The notes below the pieces were generated by a model. It was not told the DNA's origin, did not search any database, and saw nothing but the letters and a program-made list of their open reading frames with translations. A stretch of DNA of 7,878 nt from contig JAEZKW010000298.1 of assembly GCA_023415375.1 (NCBI GenBank), forward strand, positions 1 through 7,878, in the 5' to 3' direction. The first letter of the stretch is position 1; each line of letters opens with the position of its first letter. A program made the translations under genes and the position numbers. Source of the DNA: Bacillota bacterium (GTDB taxonomy: Bacteria; Bacillota; UBA4882; UBA8346). Shown in pieces: positions 6,219 through 7,878 of the stretch.

Positions 6219-6283
6219 TTATGCGCGCGGAAAAATCTATTAAGGAGCCATTCACCAGCTTGCCGGGACAATGCGCGCGATAA
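6219..6283 (+). other. RNA stem closed by CGCGCG repeats
   Basis: TTAT-G-CGCGCG (6219-6229) can pair with CGCGCG-ATAA (6274-6283), giving 10 pairs with one bulged G around a 44-base loop. Both copies share the word ATGCGCGCG (6221-6229 and 6271-6279), which stands out in an otherwise AT-rich leader. A small inner stem GAGC/GCTT is possible. The role is unknown. Confidence 0.45.
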
Positions 6284-6312
6284 TATCGTCTTGCGTAAAA
6301 TTGGACGGGAAG

Positions 6313-6349
6313 TTTGCCTCATCTTAAATGCCGGGGCAAAAAAATTTTT
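6313..6349 (+). other. Stem-loop with delayed T-run
   Basis: TTTGCCTC (6313-6320) pairs with GGGGCAAA (6333-6340), eight pairs with one T-G, around a 12-base loop. AAAA and then TTTTT (6345-6349) follow. The four-base gap before the T-run makes it a poor terminator. It may be a structural element of the leader. Confidence 0.35.
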
Positions 6350-6370
6350 AAGAATTATATTTTATGAATG

Positions 6371-6404
6371 CCGATCTTCTCTGAAGTTCGGTTATTTTAT
6401 TATT
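6371..6404 (+). terminator. Hairpin and T-rich tract directly before the glmS ribosome site
   Basis: CCGATCTTC (6371-6379) and GAAGTTCGG (6383-6391) pair at eight of nine positions (one T-T mismatch) around TCT. A T-rich stretch interrupted by A (6392-6404) runs up to the AGGAGG of glmS. It could slow or stop transcription, or act on translation initiation. The broken T-tract makes an efficient terminator unlikely. Confidence 0.35.
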
Positions 6405-6418
6405 AGGAGGAATCACTT

Positions 6419-7878
6419 ATGTGTGGTATTGTTGGATATATTGGAGAGCAGGAAGCAGTTCCGGTTTTATTGTCGGGCCTGAAACGTCTGGAATATCGGG
6501 GCTATGATTCGGCGGGAGTTACCGTATATAATCAAGGTAAATTGAATTCTTGCAAGACGGTTGGGCGACTCCATAAAATGGAGGAAAAGTTGGCCGAGAT
6601 TAAATTAACGGGTACTTTGGGAATCGGCCATACCAGGTGGGCTACTCATGGCCGGCCTTCAGAACGGAATGCCCACCCTCACTACGATTGTAATCAAAAA
6701 ATCTCAGTGGTTCATAACGGTATTATTGAAAATTATATGGGCTTGAAGGAATGGCTACAGGAAAAGGGCCATATTTTCAATTCCGAAACCGATACCGAAG
6801 TGTTACCCCATTTGATTGAGGAATATTACAAAGGGGATTTGGCAGCTGCGGTACGGGCTGCGCTGGCAAAAGTTGAGGGTTCTTTCGCATTGGTTACGAT
6901 TTGCGATGAAAATCCTGATCAAATCGTGGTGGCCCGCAAGGCCAGTCCTTTAATTATTGGACTGGGGAAAAAAGAGAATTTTGTAGCTTCCGATATTCCC
7001 GCGGTCCTTCCTTACACCCGGGAGATTTATATTCTGGAAGACGGAGAAATGGCGGTTATAAGCTCCACTGAAGTTAAGATAACCGATTTTAACGGCAGTG
7101 AACGTTCAAAAGAAGTTTATCATGTGGAATGGGACATTTCTGCTGCAGAAAAAGGCGGCTATGAAGACTTTATGATTAAGGAAATTCACGAACAGTCTAG
7201 GGCTGTGCGGGATACCCTTTCGGGTAAAGTTGATCAAGTCGAAATGAAGGTTCTGCTGCCGGAGGTTAAATTAGCAGCCCAGGAAATCGCGGATTTGGAG
7301 AAAATTCAAATCGTTGCCTGCGGTACGGCTTATCACGCGGGGATGGTCGGGAAATATCTCATTGAAAAACTGGCCCGGATTCCGGTGGACATTGATGTGG
7401 CATCCGAGTTCCGTTACCGGGAGCCGATGATTAGTCCCAAATCGCTTACGGTGATTATTTCGCAATCCGGTGAAACTGCCGATACTTTGGCAGGTTTACG
7501 GGAAGCCAAACGGTTGGGTTCACGGGTCCTGGCGATTACCAATGTCGTAGGTAGCTCAGTAGCCCGGGAAGCCGACGATCTGATCCTGACCATGGCTGGC
7601 CCGGAAATCGCGGTCGCTTCGACTAAGGCATATACGACCCAGTTGCTATCGCTATATTTATTAGCCATTTACCTGGCGCAGCACCGGGGAACCCTCTCGC
7701 AAAATGAGCGGGTGGGAATGGTTGAAGCCATGGTGCACTTGCCGGGACAGATTGATAAAGTCTTAAATACCGAAACCAAAATCAAAGAATTCGCCGAAGA
7801 TTTTAAAAGCTGTGAAGATATCTTCTTCATCGGCCGGGGCCTTGACTATGCCGTTTCATTGGAAGGTTCACTAAAGCT
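6419..7878 (+). CDS. glmS: Glutamine-fructose-6-phosphate aminotransferase (isomerizing), C-terminal part outside window
   Basis: GlmS transfers ammonia from glutamine to fructose-6-phosphate, making glucosamine-6-phosphate, the first committed step of amino-sugar synthesis in the cytosol. The frame is open from ATG 6419 to the window edge: 486 codons of an expected 600-610. The start is fixed by AGGAGG (6405-6410), 8 bases upstream, and by the MCGIVGY terminus, whose Cys2 becomes the N-terminal nucleophile once Met is removed. The glutaminase domain shows RGYDSAG (27-33), GHTRWATHG (70-78) and HNGIIENY (99-106). The first SIS sugar-isomerase domain begins near 298 (IVACGTAYHAG) and has the sugar-phosphate motif SQSGET (348-353); EIAVASTKAYTTQL follows. 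The second SIS domain has just begun (IFFIGRGLDYAVSLEGS) when the window ends. Expression is presumably set by the ribozyme in its leader. No truncation or frameshift is seen within the visible part. Confidence 0.97.
   Translation, partial: MCGIVGYIGEQEAVPVLLSGLKRLEYRGYDSAGVTVYNQGKLNSCKTVGRLHKMEEKLAEIKLTGTLGIGHTRWATHGRPSERNAHPHYDCNQKISVVHNGIIENYMGLKEWLQEKGHIFNSETDTEVLPHLIEEYYKGDLAAAVRAALAKVEGSFALVTICDENPDQIVVARKASPLIIGLGKKENFVASDIPAVLPYTREIYILEDGEMAVISSTEVKITDFNGSERSKEVYHVEWDISAAEKGGYEDFMIKEIHEQSRAVRDTLSGKVDQVEMKVLLPEVKLAAQEIADLEKIQIVACGTAYHAGMVGKYLIEKLARIPVDIDVASEFRYREPMISPKSLTVIISQSGETADTLAGLREAKRLGSRVLAITNVVGSSVAREADDLILTMAGPEIAVASTKAYTTQLLSLYLLAIYLAQHRGTLSQNERVGMVEAMVHLPGQIDKVLNTETKIKEFAEDFKSCEDIFFIGRGLDYAVSLEGSLK

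Larger units (their letters stand above)
6001..6418 (+). other. Long hairpin-rich leader between the ribozyme and glmS
   Basis: About 420 bases with no credible gene lie between the ribozyme and the glmS start. The first structure is an 8-pair hairpin, CGATCTGC / GCAGATTG (6013-6020 with 6029-6036, one G-T pair). At least five more stem-loops follow; the four strongest are listed separately. Three are followed by T-rich tracts. A stem TTTTAGCC (6093-6100) with GGCTAAAA (6131-6138) abuts the strongest terminator-like hairpin and shares its four A with it. No T-box consensus, tRNA or known riboswitch core is recognisable. The only tight ribosome site is AGGAGG at 6405-6410, 8 bases before glmS. 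Confidence 0.6.

Noticed and set aside
6116..6322. Minus-strand open frame of 68 residues in the glmS leader
   Set aside because: It has no ribosome site, lies antisense to a run of RNA hairpins, and its product resembles no family I know.
6165..6330. Second promoter for glmS within the leader (TATAAA at 6210; TTGGAC at 6301 with TTAAAT at 6324)
   Set aside because: The first has no proper -35. The second has the right 17-base spacing but only three of six and four of six consensus matches, too weak to list as a feature.
6291..6482. Plus-strand open frame of 63 residues overlapping the glmS start
   Set aside because: It runs in another frame into the certain MCGIVGY start of glmS, and no ribosome site precedes it.

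Overview
The window looks like a chromosomal segment from a Gram-positive-type bacterium of the Bacillota. Three things suggest this: strong AGGAGG-type ribosome binding sites, a diadenylate cyclase gene next to glmM, and a glmS ribozyme in the leader of glmS. The separate cluster of hpt, cdaA and a COG2509-type FAD dehydrogenase beside glmM and glmS suggests Clostridia or a relative rather than Bacilli. That placement is inference. No rRNA, tRNA, CRISPR array or intact mobile element is visible.

Layout: (1) 1-668 is the wreck of a group II intron reverse transcriptase/maturase. It has an in-frame stop and an internal deletion that removed the catalytic YADD region. (2) 701-793 is a compact palindromic element that resembles interspersed intergenic repeats. 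(3) 809-1476 is a self-contained hpt unit: a near-consensus sigma-A promoter, the hypoxanthine phosphoribosyltransferase gene and a likely intrinsic terminator. (4) 1576-5429 is a tight three-gene run of cdaA, an FAD-dependent dehydrogenase and glmM, with gaps of 3 and 23 bases. The usual cdaR partner of cdaA is not in this run. (5) 5430-6418 is a 989-base non-coding region. It holds a long AT-rich inverted repeat, a promoter, a glmS self-cleaving ribozyme with an unusually extended internal helix, and then about 420 bases of hairpin-rich leader. (6) 6419-7878 is the first 486 codons of glmS, cut by the window edge.

How the genes work together: GlmS makes glucosamine-6-phosphate from fructose-6-phosphate and glutamine, and GlmM isomerises it to glucosamine-1-phosphate for UDP-GlcNAc and peptidoglycan. 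The ribozyme closes a feedback loop by cutting the glmS message when glucosamine-6-phosphate is abundant. CdaA makes c-di-AMP, a signal tied to osmotic and cell-wall homeostasis, and in well-studied Bacillota GlmM binds and restrains CdaA. The locus therefore joins amino-sugar synthesis to second-messenger output. The most unusual parts are the enlarged ribozyme, the long structured stretch between it and glmS, and the absence of cdaR. I found no clearly new protein system.
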